Assembly: GCA_945290265.1 (NCBI GenBank)
Contig: CALYQW010000004.1
Coordinates: forward strand, 1 to 64,000
DNA from: an uncultured Erwinia sp.
GTDB taxonomy: Bacteria; Pseudomonadota; Gammaproteobacteria; Enterobacterales; Enterobacteriaceae
Length of the DNA stretch: 64,000 bases
Direction: 5' to 3'
Shown: positions 8,601 to 17,428 of the stretch, one piece after another
How positions within the stretch are numbered: position 1 is the stretch's first letter
Layout: the number at the start of each line of letters is the position of its first letter
The notes under the pieces: model-generated
What the model was told of the DNA's origin: nothing
Seen by the model: only the letters and a program-made list of their open reading frames with translations
Database searches by the model: none
Made by a program: the position numbers and the translations under genes

Positions 8601-9883
8601 CTCCTGCCTGGTTCAGAATTTATGGTACCACTAACGGATGGCAAATGGATTTGAATCACTCATTGTGTGATATTAGTATTCTTTATCATCCGGGAAATAT
8701 GAACGTCGTCTTATCGTTGCAACAGGAAGCCCTGCGCATACTGTTTAATGATACTCTGGTGGATCATTTTTCGCAGCTAGAGCTGAATAACAGGCCATCA
8801 GTACCGATTACACCTTATGATCTTTCCCTGCTCAGCGAAAGATTATTAAAAAACAACCTTAAATTTGACGCAACCGGGTTATTTTCATTCTGTGGTAAAA
8901 AAACATTAATTTCAGTAAATGAAACAGATAGTCTGATTTCAGAAAAATTCAAAAATGAAAAAGATGACGAAAATGAGTTAAGAGAATTTTCAATTGAAAC
9001 GCTTAACCGATATCAACTTTTCCCACATGTTAGCAAATTATTTAATTACGCCTATCTGAAACTTCATCTTATTCTGTTAAAGGCACAGACTGCCATTTTT
9101 AAACCTGATTTTGATGAATATCTGCGATATAAGTTAAAAATAACAAATTCTGATGCACAGGATATTTTTACTCAGTCGCTAATCCAGATTATTGAAAGAA
9201 TGCAGACATTCTTCAATCCAAAAGATAAGTCTAATATTATTATTTATCTGAGAAATAATTTCAAATCAGAAAAGGCAACGGGTTGGGACTGCGCCGTTCC
9301 AAAACCTCAGAATATCAGTCTGGCAGATGGTGCGGTTTTAGGCTTTGTTTTTTTGCAGGATCCACTGGATCGTATATTCATCAATGGTGATATTTTTCCT
9401 CTCTGTTTTGATGCGACTAAACAAACAGAGGTTGTTGATATATCATCCTACGAAAATATTATCATTGATATTATGAACCGTCAGGCGCTACAGATTGTTA
9501 ATGGCAGTCCGGATATTGACCGTATGTACACTGTATATAATGGCCGACGGCTTGATGAAAGTATTGAATTTTTCATCAACCAGATTGGCTCTGATATACT
9601 GAGTGAATATTATCGCAATGAAGTGGTGATAACACAGCTCAACAATTACTTTACTACTAATCTGTTCTACACCAAATATTCGCTCAGCAGTTTGCTGCAA
9701 CAAAAAAATCTGGCGGAAATTTTCACTCACGATGATTATGTCAAATCACTGTTTATCTTATATAACCAGGATGCCCTTAACGCGATTATCAGAGACCTGG
9801 CCTTGTCGGAAGAACAGGCGGCGGTCATTATTCCAACTGCCGATGAAAATGCCACCGAATTCAGTCACAGCGATATCAATTGA
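5696..9883 (+). CDS. Large orphan protein, candidate toxin or effector (1395 aa)
   Basis: I do not recognise the family. The ATG at 5696 has GGGAG 6 nt upstream. The gene is far more AT-rich than its neighbours: 13 of 60 bases are G/C at 7501-7560, against 40 of 60 at 10501-10560. No signal peptide or classic membrane helices are seen. Residues ~1-330 are basic with few landmarks (Lys/Arg clusters near 268 and 335). Residues ~350-530 are mainly helical. Residues ~540-970 form a beta-rich stretch of recurring aromatic motifs (NAFYVVIGNKICYT near 611, NVYYRLNFNLGSFFYL near 722, FIRFGNRLFKITD near 826, YHFEQDIYFYVVE near 947). The C-terminal ~290 residues look helical. This architecture is reminiscent of large secreted toxins or type III effectors, but that is inference. 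It lies alone between the 3' ends of mtnD and mtnA, which suggests horizontal acquisition. Confidence 0.8.
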   Translation: MPETITKSGFLHAGSSTGRFHQEQKSTLLPDIMTCLKNVTGINGCQKRKSEFYLRKGAELRALVYRGEEFTYPPVIKFDKKTTYSALLFFLSTINSKLITGYKSQPDIRFPSQKNYPGHSVLMLAENRLTPEEACYHSGVLHCRQNNPGSAMAAQPTVELYTFRNRRAAKDGSGLQKNNSPLAGILCLEALQQSLETVPENLKQSVSFIFDSLLMMFYNANIRLGIKRRLSHIVAVSCKSAAVQQELLIEKKALALLWETICHVKAKIKKKYRRQHVFRSINYWIEVIDHLLLIYARTMMMTCSFPGPLAVANIPYRSVIPVDDTVSHKREEHYQKKSRRKEIVIDKRRISGDVQFNEEEGDIVEIVKLFEKQCATDRENIDFSSTLRIISKVLKAPLLKLTEESMILYNFEILKKGCVDNEKTLEVVESLESVVSGILTLLPKVSTLKSIISLTSMVFNMLADAIDDKDLTVKSSDEIENLARDILKDVVSSARLGEFRLKTPEFTSITLVEMVEKIRIKKNKINIQTDVAGKDIQVSSHYNHFIEDATGFLIFYNFDKKNWFVEINDNFGRMVKEDADKLYSVFYNADLLLLRNGSPKYYNDGVVNLYDNAFYVVIGNKICYTEEYKINNGIYRYLSSKTPFPQKDAELFPIIYINGTWRFEEETSPGVTRELLLLLDADNQLKQRLMSKDITHSSVTPFDNVYLTQFDAHNWEYLKADNVYYRLNFNLGSFFYLQGEQNVFQLEKRGYIYHLKKNKEERVYGAYKEELLPLGAVAFDKAVYLDSSIVSIIKNMAYFPLSKFNTESATVSRLAGSVRLNWYNFIRFGNRLFKITDHSDGTLLISGADQSQPGVIVYKNIRSNTYFLYDKHYSLEQTKLIKKNSFSEDENASGLNSNYYETLALNSILRTHLDSSVSIYHSNVSLKPYGNGLLNFYRFVEREEIIIYHFEQDIYFYVVESSSDQGMPAPAWFRIYGTTNGWQMDLNHSLCDISILYHPGNMNVVLSLQQEALRILFNDTLVDHFSQLELNNRPSVPITPYDLSLLSERLLKNNLKFDATGLFSFCGKKTLISVNETDSLISEKFKNEKDDENELREFSIETLNRYQLFPHVSKLFNYAYLKLHLILLKAQTAIFKPDFDEYLRYKLKITNSDAQDIFTQSLIQIIERMQTFFNPKDKSNIIIYLRNNFKSEKATGWDCAVPKPQNISLADGAVLGFVFLQDPLDRIFINGDIFPLCFDATKQTEVVDISSYENIIIDIMNRQALQIVNGSPDIDRMYTVYNGRRLDESIEFFINQIGSDILSEYYRNEVVITQLNNYFTTNLFYTKYSLSSLLQQKNLAEIFTHDDYVKSLFILYNQDALNAIIRDLALSEEQAAVIIPTADENATEFSHSDIN

Positions 9884-9956
9884 TGATACTCAATGATGCG
9901 CGGTTATTCATCAACAGTGACTGAACTTTTGCCAGTCGCTTTAATACCCGACACTG

Positions 9957-10979
9957 TCAACCCGGCTGAAACGCACCTGCTGAGACCTGTTGCGGCGTGA
10001 CGATCCCGGTATCCAGTACCCAGCCGCCGATCAGTGCGGCTGGCGTAACGTCAAATGCCGGGTTATAAACCGCAATATCCTGTGACGCCCATTGCACCGC
10101 GCCAAAGCTGCCTGAAACCCCAGTGACCTCGCTGGCCGGGCGCTGTTCGATCGGAATATCGCTACCGCTGGTACAGGCCCGGTCCAGGGTGGTATGAGGA
10201 GCGGCAACAAAGAAAGGGATCCGGTGATAACTGGCCAGAACAGCCAGGCTGTAAGTACCAATTTTATTGGCAACATCGCCATTGGCCGCAATACGGTCGG
10301 CGCCGACCCAGACAGCATCAATTTGTCCCTGTGCCATCAGGCTGGCCGCCATTGAATCACAAATAAGCTGACAGGGAATGCCCTGTTCACTTAATTCCCA
10401 GGCTGTCAGGCGTCCGCCCTGCAGCAGCGGCCGGGTTTCTCCCACCCAGACATGGGCGACCTTACCCTGCTGCCAGCCCAGACTTATCGCCCCCAGGGCG
10501 GTACCCACGCCGGCTGTTGCCAGGCCGCCGGTATTACAATGGGTCAACAGGCGGCTGCCGGGCGCGATGAGCGTACTGCCAGCGTGGGCAATGCTGTCGC
10601 ACAGTACCTTATCTTCGGCCACCAGGCGTCGGGCCTCGACGCTCAGCGCACTGACAAAATCTTCTTCCGCCAGTGCCAGCTTCATACGATCGAGATTATT
10701 CATCAAATTGACCGCCGTCGGACGCGCAGCGCGAAGCCTGTCCAGCGCCAGCGCCAGTTCTGCCTGTGGCATTCCCTGCTGTGCCAGCAAGGCCAACAGC
10801 AGGCTGGCGGATAAGCCAATCAGCGGCGCACCCCGCACCCGCAGCGCCTGAATATGGGCGGTCAGGCTGGCGACATCCGGGGCCGGACACCAGATTTTTT
10901 GCTGCGGCAGGGCGTGCTGATCGAGGATCCATAACTGGTTATCGCGTATCTGTAAGCTGGTGCTGCTGAAATTCTGCAT
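9957..10979 (-). CDS. mtnA: Methylthioribose-1-phosphate isomerase MtnA
   Basis: A 340-residue eIF2B-related isomerase converting 5-methylthioribose 1-phosphate to the ribulose form. Landmarks are RVRGAPLIG near the N-terminus, the catalytic Cys region [18 protein letters not shown], and the catalytic Asp region [19 protein letters not shown]. The start MQNFSS (ATG 10979) is where homology begins; the longer frame would run across the MetJ operator. It diverges from mtnK, with which it shares regulation. Confidence 0.95.
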   Translation of the reverse strand: MQNFSSTSLQIRDNQLWILDQHALPQQKIWCPAPDVASLTAHIQALRVRGAPLIGLSASLLLALLAQQGMPQAELALALDRLRAARPTAVNLMNNLDRMKLALAEEDFVSALSVEARRLVAEDKVLCDSIAHAGSTLIAPGSRLLTHCNTGGLATAGVGTALGAISLGWQQGKVAHVWVGETRPLLQGGRLTAWELSEQGIPCQLICDSMAASLMAQGQIDAVWVGADRIAANGDVANKIGTYSLAVLASYHRIPFFVAAPHTTLDRACTSGSDIPIEQRPASEVTGVSGSFGAVQWASQDIAVYNPAFDVTPAALIGGWVLDTGIVTPQQVSAGAFQPG

Positions 10980-11011
10980 TGGATAAATCCCGGTTGCTTT
11001 GCGATGGCACA

Positions 11012-11041
11012 TTGTGCCAACATGCGGAACAGAAGTATAGA
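11012..11041 (+). promoter_or_regulatory. Probable mtnK promoter
   Basis: TTGTGC (11012-11017) and TATAGA (11036-11041), 18 bp apart, precede mtnK. The -10 is embedded in the tandem met boxes, so MetJ binding would block polymerase directly. A small inverted repeat TGGCAC-ATT-GTGCCA (11005-11019) overlaps the -35. Confidence 0.5.
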
Positions 11042-11054
11042 CGTCTAAACGGCT
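11031..11054. promoter_or_regulatory. MetJ operator (three tandem met boxes)
   Basis: Three consecutive 8-bp boxes: AGAAGTAT (6/8), AGACGTCT (8/8) and AAACGGCT (6/8). They sit between divergent mtnA and mtnK, matching the operator arrangement between mtnE and mtnB, so the whole pathway appears to be one MetJ regulon. Confidence 0.82.
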
Positions 11055-11092
11055 TATTTTACTCATTTTCCAGGATAATAAGGATCAGGCTC

Positions 11093-12292
11093 ATGTCGCA
11101 ATATCGTACCTTCACTGCCAAAGATGCTGTGGAATATGCCCGTCAGTTTGGCGGCATGGGAAATCCTGACAGCCTGGTCGATGCGCAGGAAGTGGGGGAT
11201 GGTAATCTTAATCTGGTGTTTAAGATTTTCGATGTCGACGGTGTCAGTCAGCGGGTGGTCAAGCAGGCACTCCCTTATGTGCGCTGCGTGGGTGAGTCCT
11301 GGCCGCTGACGCTGGATCGCGCCCGGCTGGAGGCGGAAACCCTGTTGGAACACGCCCGGCACTGTCCGCAGCATACTGCCAGAATACTGCATTACGATCC
11401 GGCACTGGCCGCTATGGTGATGGAAGATCTCTCAGATCATGCCATCTGGCGTGGTGAACTGATGGCGGGTAAAGCTTATCCTCAGGCGGCGGCACAGCTG
11501 GGAGAGTACCTGGCGCAAACCCTGTTTCATACCTCTGATTTCTTTCTGCCGGCACAGCAGAAAAAACAGCAGGTCAGTCGTTTTATCAATCCGGAAATGT
11601 GTGCGATCACCGAAGAACTGTTCTTCAACGAACCTTACGAACAGCATGAGCGTAACAGCTACCCGCGTGCGCTGGAGCGCCTGGTCTCCTCACTGCGTTA
11701 CGATAACGAGTTAAAACGTGCGGTGGCCGCTCTGAAGCACCGTTTCTTTTCCCACGCCGAAGCGCTGTTACATGGCGATGTCCACAGCGGCTCTATCTTT
11801 GTGGCGCAAAATCGTCTGAAAGTGATTGATGCTGAGTTCGGGTTCTATGGCCCGATGGGCTTTGATATCGGCAGTGCGCTGGGTAATTTACTGCTTAACT
11901 ACTGCGCGCTGCCGGGCTTACTTTCCCCACGTGAGGCGGCAGATGCGCGTGAGCAGCGCTTCCGGCAGTTGCGTGAGCTGTGGTGGGGCTTCAGTGAAGG
12001 TTTCAGCAATCTGGTGGCGGAGAAAAGTTATGATCGTGCGCTGGCCTGCTCAGGTTATGCCAGTGACTTTCTCGATAAGGTCTGGCGTGATGCGCTGGGC
12101 TACTGTGGCACTGAACTGATCCGCCGTAGCGTGGGGATGTCACCGGTGGCGGATTTGACGCAGATTGCTGATGAAGCGATGCGCACTGAATGTATCCGCC
12201 ACGCGATCACTCTGGGGCGCAGCCTTATTTTGCTGAGCAATCATATTATTGATGTGGAAGCACTGATTGCCCGCATTCGCCAGAATGGTTAA
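11093..12292 (+). CDS. mtnK: Methylthioribose kinase MtnK
   Basis: A 399-residue APH-fold kinase phosphorylating 5-methylthioribose at O1, the entry step of salvage. The Brenner-type motif [11 protein letters not shown] and metal-binding DAEFGFYGP are visible. The N-terminal region has [11 protein letters not shown] as the nucleotide loop. The ATG at 11093 (MSQYRTF) has AGGA 8 nt upstream and lies downstream of the MetJ boxes. It is followed by a perfect bidirectional terminator shared with fadE. Confidence 0.95.
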   Translation: MSQYRTFTAKDAVEYARQFGGMGNPDSLVDAQEVGDGNLNLVFKIFDVDGVSQRVVKQALPYVRCVGESWPLTLDRARLEAETLLEHARHCPQHTARILHYDPALAAMVMEDLSDHAIWRGELMAGKAYPQAAAQLGEYLAQTLFHTSDFFLPAQQKKQQVSRFINPEMCAITEELFFNEPYEQHERNSYPRALERLVSSLRYDNELKRAVAALKHRFFSHAEALLHGDVHSGSIFVAQNRLKVIDAEFGFYGPMGFDIGSALGNLLLNYCALPGLLSPREAADAREQRFRQLRELWWGFSEGFSNLVAEKSYDRALACSGYASDFLDKVWRDALGYCGTELIRRSVGMSPVADLTQIADEAMRTECIRHAITLGRSLILLSNHIIDVEALIARIRQNG

Positions 12293-12297
12293 TCAGT

Positions 12298-12329
12298 AAA
12301 AAGCTGGCCTGAATTCAGGCCAGCTTTTT
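12298..12329. terminator. Bidirectional intrinsic terminator, mtnK/fadE
   Basis: A perfect 32-bp palindrome: five A, a GC-rich stem (GCTGGCCT), central GAATTC, the complementary arm and five T. It provides a T-run on both strands between the convergent mtnK and fadE. Confidence 0.93.
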
Positions 12330-12332
12330 GCG

Positions 12333-14768
12333 TTATGCCGCCCGGGTCTTTTTAGTGCTGACCGGACGGGGCACCGCCAGCGCCGCCGCATCAAACTCGT
12401 CAACGTTAATCGCATACAGGCGGCTGGCTTCAGCCCGTTGCAGAATATCCGCTTCTTCCTGAGTGATCCTGCCTGACTGTAGCTCGTCTGCTGCCAGTTT
12501 ATCCAGCCGGGTAAAAGGCAGATGTTTCTGCAACTGCTGACAGAGTCTGTCGTGGATGGGTTCAGCCGCCATCACGTCCAGCAGCGCCTGCTCCAGCTGT
12601 GCGGCGGGATTATGTCCATCCGGCGTCAGATACTGGCCGCGTCCCAGACGACTGCGGGTCGCTGAAGGCTGCTGTAAGATCTGTGCCAGCTGATGATCCA
12701 GCTGGTCGGAAGGGGCGTGACAGTGACGTCCGGTGGGGAAGATCACTAACTGCAGCAACGCCGCAATCCAACGGTCCGGAAAGTTACGCAGCAGGTCGCT
12801 GATGGCATTCTCCGCCTGATGTAGCGCATCCTGTACGCTCCAGTGCAGCAGCGGCAGATCCGCCTGCTGGCGTCCTTCCTCGTCATAACGCTTCAGCGCG
12901 GCGGATGCCAGGAACAGCTGGCTGAGGATATCCCCCAGACGGGCAGAGATACGTTCACGGCGTTTCAGGCTGCCCCCCAGCCGTGCCATAGCGATATCAG
13001 ACAGCAGGGCAAGATTGGCACTGAGGCGATTAATCTGCTGATAGTAACGGCGCGTGCCGTCAGCGGTGGGGGAACGACTGGTACGACCGGCAGTCAGCCC
13101 CAGCCACAGGCTGCGTACTTTATTACTGCCCACATAGCCAATATGGCTGAACAGCGCTTTATCAAACGCCGGGACATCTTTACTTTGCGCGGCGGCCATT
13201 TCGGTCAGCAGATAAGGATGGCAGCGGATAGCCCCCTGACCGAAGATAATCATGCTGCGGGTAAGAATATTGGCACCTTCAACGGTAATCGCCACCGGTG
13301 AACCCTGGTAAGCACGCGCCAAAAAGTTACTGCTGCCGAGCATAATGCCTTTACCGCCGGCAATATCCATGGCGTCAATAATCCCGCGCTGGCTGCGGTG
13401 GGTGCAGTGATATTTAACGATGGCAGATAACACCGCCGGTTTTTCACCCAGCATAATTCCGGTGGTAATCAGCGTGGCGGCTGCATCCATTATCCAGGCA
13501 TTGCCGGCAATGCGTGCCAGCAGTTCTTCAATCCCTTCCATTTTGCCGATGGGTAAACGGAACTGGCGGCGGATATGGGCATAGGCACCGGTCGCCAGAG
13601 CAATGGTTTTCAGGCAGCCGGTGGAGTTGGAAGGCAGAGTGATACCGCGCCCAACCGACAGGCATTCCACCAGCATGCGCCAGCCGTGGCCAGCCATTGC
13701 CGGGCCACCGATAATATAATCAAGCGGCACAAACACCTCACTGCCCCGGGTAGGTCCATTCTGGAAGGGCACATTCAGCGGGAAATGGCGCTTGCCGATT
13801 TTAACGCCGGGGGTACGGGTGGGGATCAGGGCACAGGTGATCCCCAGATCGTCGGTGTCGCCCAGCAGATGTTGCGGATCGTAGAGTTTAAATGCCAGCC
13901 CGAGCACGGTGGCAATCGGTGCCAGAGTGATATAACGCTTATTCCAGCTCAGGCGCATGCCCAGTACGGTTTCGCCCTGCCACTTACCGTGACAGATAAT
14001 GCCGCTGTCCGGGATCGCTCCGGCGTCAGAACCCGCTTCCGGGCTGGTCAGGGCAAAACAGGGGATCTCTTCACCACTGGCCAGACGCGGCAGATAATGT
14101 TTTTTCTGTTCGTCAGTGCCATAGTGCTGCAACAGTTCACCCGGGCCCAGCGAGTTAGGGACACCCACGGTAATTGCCAGGATCCCGGAAACGCCCGCCA
14201 GCTTTTGTAACACCCGCGCCTGGGCATACGGAGAGAACTCAAGACCGCCGTACTCTTTTTTAATGATCATGGCAAAAAAGCGCTGTTCTCTGAGATACGC
14301 CCACAACTCCTCGGGCAGGTCGGCCAGTTCATGGGTGATTTCAAAATCATTGGCCAGTCGGCAGGCCTCTTCTACCGGGCCATCAAGAAATGCCTGCTCT
14401 GCGGCGGTCAGCAGCGGCTGCGGATACTGATGCAGCTTCTTCCAGTCAGGATTACCGCAGAACAACTCGCCTTCCCACCAGGTGGTGCCGGCATCAATCG
14501 CTTCTTTTTCGGTGCGCGACATTGGCGGCATGACCCGCTGAAAGCTGCGGAGAAGCGGTGCTGAAATCAGGCGCTGGCGCAAAGAGGTCAGATTTAGCGG
14601 CAGCAGGCTAGCCAGTAGCGGGATCAACAGCCACGCGCTCCACAGGTCGGCGGTGCAGCACAGCAGAGTCCAGAGCGCCAGTACTACGCTGGATACCGGC
14701 AAACTGATTCGGTGATAAAACAGCACCGAAATCAGCAGGATTGTCGCGAGAATACTGAGAACCATCAT
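12333..14768 (-). CDS. fadE: Acyl-CoA dehydrogenase FadE
   Basis: An 811-residue acyl-CoA dehydrogenase matching E. coli FadE (814 residues). It performs the FAD-dependent first dehydrogenation of fatty-acid beta-oxidation. The N-terminus [12 protein letters not shown] has one or two hydrophobic segments for membrane attachment. The dehydrogenase core includes [11 protein letters not shown] and [17 protein letters not shown] perfect FadR-type palindrome lies just upstream, indicating repression in the absence of long-chain acyl-CoA. Confidence 0.97.
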   Translation of the reverse strand: MMVLSILATILLISVLFYHRISLPVSSVVLALWTLLCCTADLWSAWLLIPLLASLLPLNLTSLRQRLISAPLLRSFQRVMPPMSRTEKEAIDAGTTWWEGELFCGNPDWKKLHQYPQPLLTAAEQAFLDGPVEEACRLANDFEITHELADLPEELWAYLREQRFFAMIIKKEYGGLEFSPYAQARVLQKLAGVSGILAITVGVPNSLGPGELLQHYGTDEQKKHYLPRLASGEEIPCFALTSPEAGSDAGAIPDSGIICHGKWQGETVLGMRLSWNKRYITLAPIATVLGLAFKLYDPQHLLGDTDDLGITCALIPTRTPGVKIGKRHFPLNVPFQNGPTRGSEVFVPLDYIIGGPAMAGHGWRMLVECLSVGRGITLPSNSTGCLKTIALATGAYAHIRRQFRLPIGKMEGIEELLARIAGNAWIMDAAATLITTGIMLGEKPAVLSAIVKYHCTHRSQRGIIDAMDIAGGKGIMLGSSNFLARAYQGSPVAITVEGANILTRSMIIFGQGAIRCHPYLLTEMAAAQSKDVPAFDKALFSHIGYVGSNKVRSLWLGLTAGRTSRSPTADGTRRYYQQINRLSANLALLSDIAMARLGGSLKRRERISARLGDILSQLFLASAALKRYDEEGRQQADLPLLHWSVQDALHQAENAISDLLRNFPDRWIAALLQLVIFPTGRHCHAPSDQLDHQLAQILQQPSATRSRLGRGQYLTPDGHNPAAQLEQALLDVMAAEPIHDRLCQQLQKHLPFTRLDKLAADELQSGRITQEEADILQRAEASRLYAINVDEFDAAALAVPRPVSTKKTRAA

Positions 14769-14790
14769 AATATGAGCTCCATACGGGGTA

Positions 14791-14807
14791 AGAGGTCTGA
14801 CCTGTTA
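14791..14807. promoter_or_regulatory. FadR operator upstream of fadE
   Basis: AGAGGTCTGACCTGTTA contains the perfect palindrome AGGTC-T-GACCT and matches the FadR consensus. On the minus strand it follows a TATTAT -10 candidate, placing it over the start of transcription of fadE, the position used by a repressor. Confidence 0.75.
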
Positions 14808-14982
14808 ATAATATGTTTAGTTTTATCGTATGGAAGCTGCAATTTATTTTCCTGATAATTGCTGGCGGGTTCACAAAGCAGCGGGATTGTGTATTTATCC
14901 TCTGGTGGGCTGGGGGCAGCGCTTTGCGACAGCCATCGAACCTGGTAAACTCATCTACCTTCCCCCTTAACAAGGATCTCCT

Positions 14983-15561
14983 ATGTATCAGGACATTATT
15001 CGCGCAGAGCTCAATGAAGCGGCGGACACGCTGAATAAATTTCTCAGTGAGGACGCTAATATTCATGCGATCCAGCGTGCGGCGGTGTTACTTGCCGATG
15101 CATTTAAAGCCGGTGGCAAGGTACTATCCTGCGGTAACGGCGGTTCACACTGTGATGCCATGCATTTTGCCGAGGAACTGACCGGGCGCTACCGTGAAAA
15201 TCGTCCTGGCTACCCGGCGATTGCTATCTCTGACGTTAGCCATCTCTCCTGCGTCAGTAACGACTTCGGTTATGACTATGTCTTTTCCCGTTATATCGAA
15301 GCAGTCGGAAAAGCCGGTGATGTGCTGCTGGGGATCTCCACTTCCGGCAATTCAGCCAATATCATTAAGGCGGTGGCTGCGGCGCGCGAGCAGGGGATGA
15401 AAGTGATTACCCTGACCGGTAAAGACGGCGGCAAAATGGATGGTCTGGCGGATGTGGAAATTCGCGTACCGCACTTTGGCTACGCCGATCGTATTCAGGA
15501 AATTCACATCAAAGTGATCCATATTCTGATGCTGTTAATTGAAAAAGAGATGGTTAAATAA
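14983..15561 (+). CDS. gmhA: Sedoheptulose-7-phosphate isomerase GmhA
   Basis: A 192-residue SIS-domain isomerase making D-glycero-manno-heptose 7-phosphate for LPS inner-core heptose. The length equals E. coli LpcA/GmhA. Active-site motifs [21 protein letters not shown] and STSGNSANI are visible. It lies between divergently transcribed fadE and rightward yafJ, as in E. coli. Confidence 0.97.
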   Translation: MYQDIIRAELNEAADTLNKFLSEDANIHAIQRAAVLLADAFKAGGKVLSCGNGGSHCDAMHFAEELTGRYRENRPGYPAIAISDVSHLSCVSNDFGYDYVFSRYIEAVGKAGDVLLGISTSGNSANIIKAVAAAREQGMKVITLTGKDGGKMDGLADVEIRVPHFGYADRIQEIHIKVIHILMLLIEKEMVK

Positions 15562-15593
15562 AAGCCTGTCTTAACAGGTTCTGCGTGATAGCG

Positions 15594-15620
15594 TAACCGG
15601 AACACGCATATTCCGGTTTA
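15594..15620 (+). terminator. Stem-loop between gmhA and yafJ
   Basis: An inverted repeat built on AACCGGAA / TTCCGGTT with an 8-nt loop sits 30 nt after gmhA. There is no T-run; it may be attenuating or structural instead of a full terminator. Confidence 0.4.
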
Positions 15621-15645
15621 CCGTTGCGGCAGGTAAGGAGTGGCT

Positions 15646-16413
15646 ATGTGCGAACTTCTCGGGATGAGTGCCAATATTCCGACCGATATCTGTTTTAGTT
15701 TTAGCGGGCTGGTGCAGAGAGGGGGCGGCACCGGTCCGCATAAAGATGGCTGGGGGATAACCTTCTACGAGGGTAAAGGCTGTCGTACCTTTAAAGATCC
15801 GCAGCCCAGCTTTCAGTCACCCATTGCCCGGCTGGTGCAGGAGTACCCGATTAAATCGCACTCGGTGGTGGCCCATATTCGTCAGGCTAACCGGGGGGAA
15901 GTCTCGCTGGAAAATACCCATCCTTTTACCCGCGAACTTTGGGGACGCAACTGGACTTATGCACATAACGGTCAGTTGAAGGGATATAAAACGCTGTCTG
16001 GCGGGATTTATCGCCCGGTGGGGGAAACTGACAGTGAGCTGGCATTTTGCTGGTTACTGAATAAGCTCAGCAGCCGTTATCCGCGTCGTCCGGGAAACTG
16101 GCAGACGGTATTCCGTTATATTGCGCAACTGGCGGCAGAACTGCGTGAAAAGGGTGTGTTTAATATGCTGTTGTCTGACGGGCACTATTTAATGGCATTC
16201 TGTTCGACAAATCTGTTCTGGATCACCCGCCGGGCACCTTTCGGCAAAGCTACGCTGCTGGATCAGGATGTTGAAATCGACTTCCAGCAGCAGACAACGC
16301 CGGATGATGTGGTGACCGTGGTGGCGACGCAACCGCTAACGGCGAATGAAACCTGGCACAAAATTGCGCCAGGTGAATGGGCGCTATTTCGTCTGGGTGA
16401 ACGCCAGCGTTGA
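15646..16413 (+). CDS. yafJ: Class II glutamine amidotransferase YafJ
   Basis: A 255-residue Ntn-type amidotransferase (GATase 2 fold). The start at 15646 is chosen because it gives Met-Cys, exposing the nucleophile Cys2 after methionine removal, and because TAAGGAG is 5 nt upstream; a GTG two codons earlier would bury the cysteine. Conserved [15 protein letters not shown] and NGQLKGY motifs are present. There is no synthase domain, so acceptor and product are unknown. The last 30 bp overlap the 3' end of convergent yafK. Confidence 0.93.
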   Translation: MCELLGMSANIPTDICFSFSGLVQRGGGTGPHKDGWGITFYEGKGCRTFKDPQPSFQSPIARLVQEYPIKSHSVVAHIRQANRGEVSLENTHPFTRELWGRNWTYAHNGQLKGYKTLSGGIYRPVGETDSELAFCWLLNKLSSRYPRRPGNWQTVFRYIAQLAAELREKGVFNMLLSDGHYLMAFCSTNLFWITRRAPFGKATLLDQDVEIDFQQQTTPDDVVTVVATQPLTANETWHKIAPGEWALFRLGERQR

Positions 16414-17127
16414 ACTCGCAGGTTCTGAGCTGCCCATCAGCGGGCGGTTCACCACATATTTCCCCATGCTGACGCTGACGGTAGGGGGAATATTATTTTG
16501 CACAAACTGCGCATAGGCAGGCTGCAGTTGTTGCCAAAAACTGTAATCGCTGGAATAGCGGTGACGGGCCATATTGCTGTCGGTCATACGAAACGGATAG
16601 ATAGAAATCTCAACCCGCGCCTGGCCATTACGCAGCGCGGCTTCAACATACTGGTAAATATCCGCCATATAGCCATCGGTCATGGCATAGCAGCCAATAG
16701 ACTTACAGTCACCGTGAATCATCAGATAATCACCCTGATAACCCTGCTGACGGTCATATTCATTGGGAAAGCCAACGTTAATGGCGCGATAGTAATGGCT
16801 GTCCGGCTTAAGCTGCGATAATCCCACGCTGTAAAAACCTTCCGGACTTTTAAAGTCACCCTGGCGACGTTTGGGGCCCAGTCCGCCGGAGAACTTACAA
16901 ATATTGTAGCTGTCCAGCATACGATACTGGTTACCGACCTTACCGTATAATTCCAGCTTGCGCTCTTCTTTGAGGATCTGGATATAAACTGGCGTACCCA
17001 GTAACTGTTTCTTTAATTCTTTGCTGACTGGCACCTGAGGTGAAAACGGGGCTACGGGTTGCGAAGCCCCGGCAAACGCCACGGCAGGCAGAAAAAACAC
17101 CGCGCAAAGCAGTGCGATCTTGCTCAT
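16384..17127 (-). CDS. yafK: Exported L,D-transpeptidase-fold protein YafK (DpaA/LdtF)
   Basis: A 247-residue periplasmic protein with a signal peptide ending near AVAFA and a YkuD domain. The catalytic motif [14 protein letters not shown] gives His138 and Cys146. E. coli YafK (DpaA/LdtF) cleaves the link between Braun lipoprotein and peptidoglycan, so a role in outer-membrane tethering is expected. Its 3' end overlaps convergent yafJ by 30 bp. Confidence 0.93.
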   Translation of the reverse strand: MSKIALLCAVFFLPAVAFAGASQPVAPFSPQVPVSKELKKQLLGTPVYIQILKEERKLELYGKVGNQYRMLDSYNICKFSGGLGPKRRQGDFKSPEGFYSVGLSQLKPDSHYYRAINVGFPNEYDRQQGYQGDYLMIHGDCKSIGCYAMTDGYMADIYQYVEAALRNGQARVEISIYPFRMTDSNMARHRYSSDYSFWQQLQPAYAQFVQNNIPPTVSVSMGKYVVNRPLMGSSEPASSTLAFTQTK

Positions 17128-17394
17128 TCTGTTTCCCTTGAAATAAGAGGGGAGGATAAAAATTACACCAGCAATTGTTTATCCCATCAGGCGGCATGAC
17201 TCGCCATAGTGTTTCCGGGCTGTGCTCAGAATGGCTTCAACAATTACAGGTTTGTGTACCGGCGACTGCGCCATCTTCAGGCTGTCGCCGACACACCTTA
17301 TCATTGTTTATTTTTTTAGCAAGTTGCCGGTAAGAAATCTCTCAAGCGGGCTGAATGCTGCCAGTCATCGCAGATGATTGAAATTTGCACTTCT
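17128..17394. other. yafK-dinB intergenic region with hairpin and repeat-like segment
   Basis: This divergent gap holds two structures. At 17249-17297 an imperfect inverted repeat (GTGTACCGGCGACTG facing CTGTCGCCGACACAC) could form a long hairpin. Just before it, 17217-17247 contains GGGCTGTGCTCAGAAT followed by CTTCAACAAT, which match internal parts of the MITE at 28224-28365. It may be an internally deleted copy. In E. coli this interval carries several accessory genes (yafQ-dinJ, yafL and others); none is present here. Confidence 0.45.
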
Positions 17395-17414
17395 AACTGT
17401 ATACTTGTCCAGTA
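17395..17414 (+). promoter_or_regulatory. LexA box of dinB
   Basis: AACTGTATACTTGTCCAGTA fits the SOS box (CTGT-N8-CAG type) and is nearly the same as the E. coli dinB operator, which also has CCAG at the right half. It ends 14 nt before the dinB start. Confidence 0.88.
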
Positions 17415-17428
17415 TTAATGGGGGGCGT

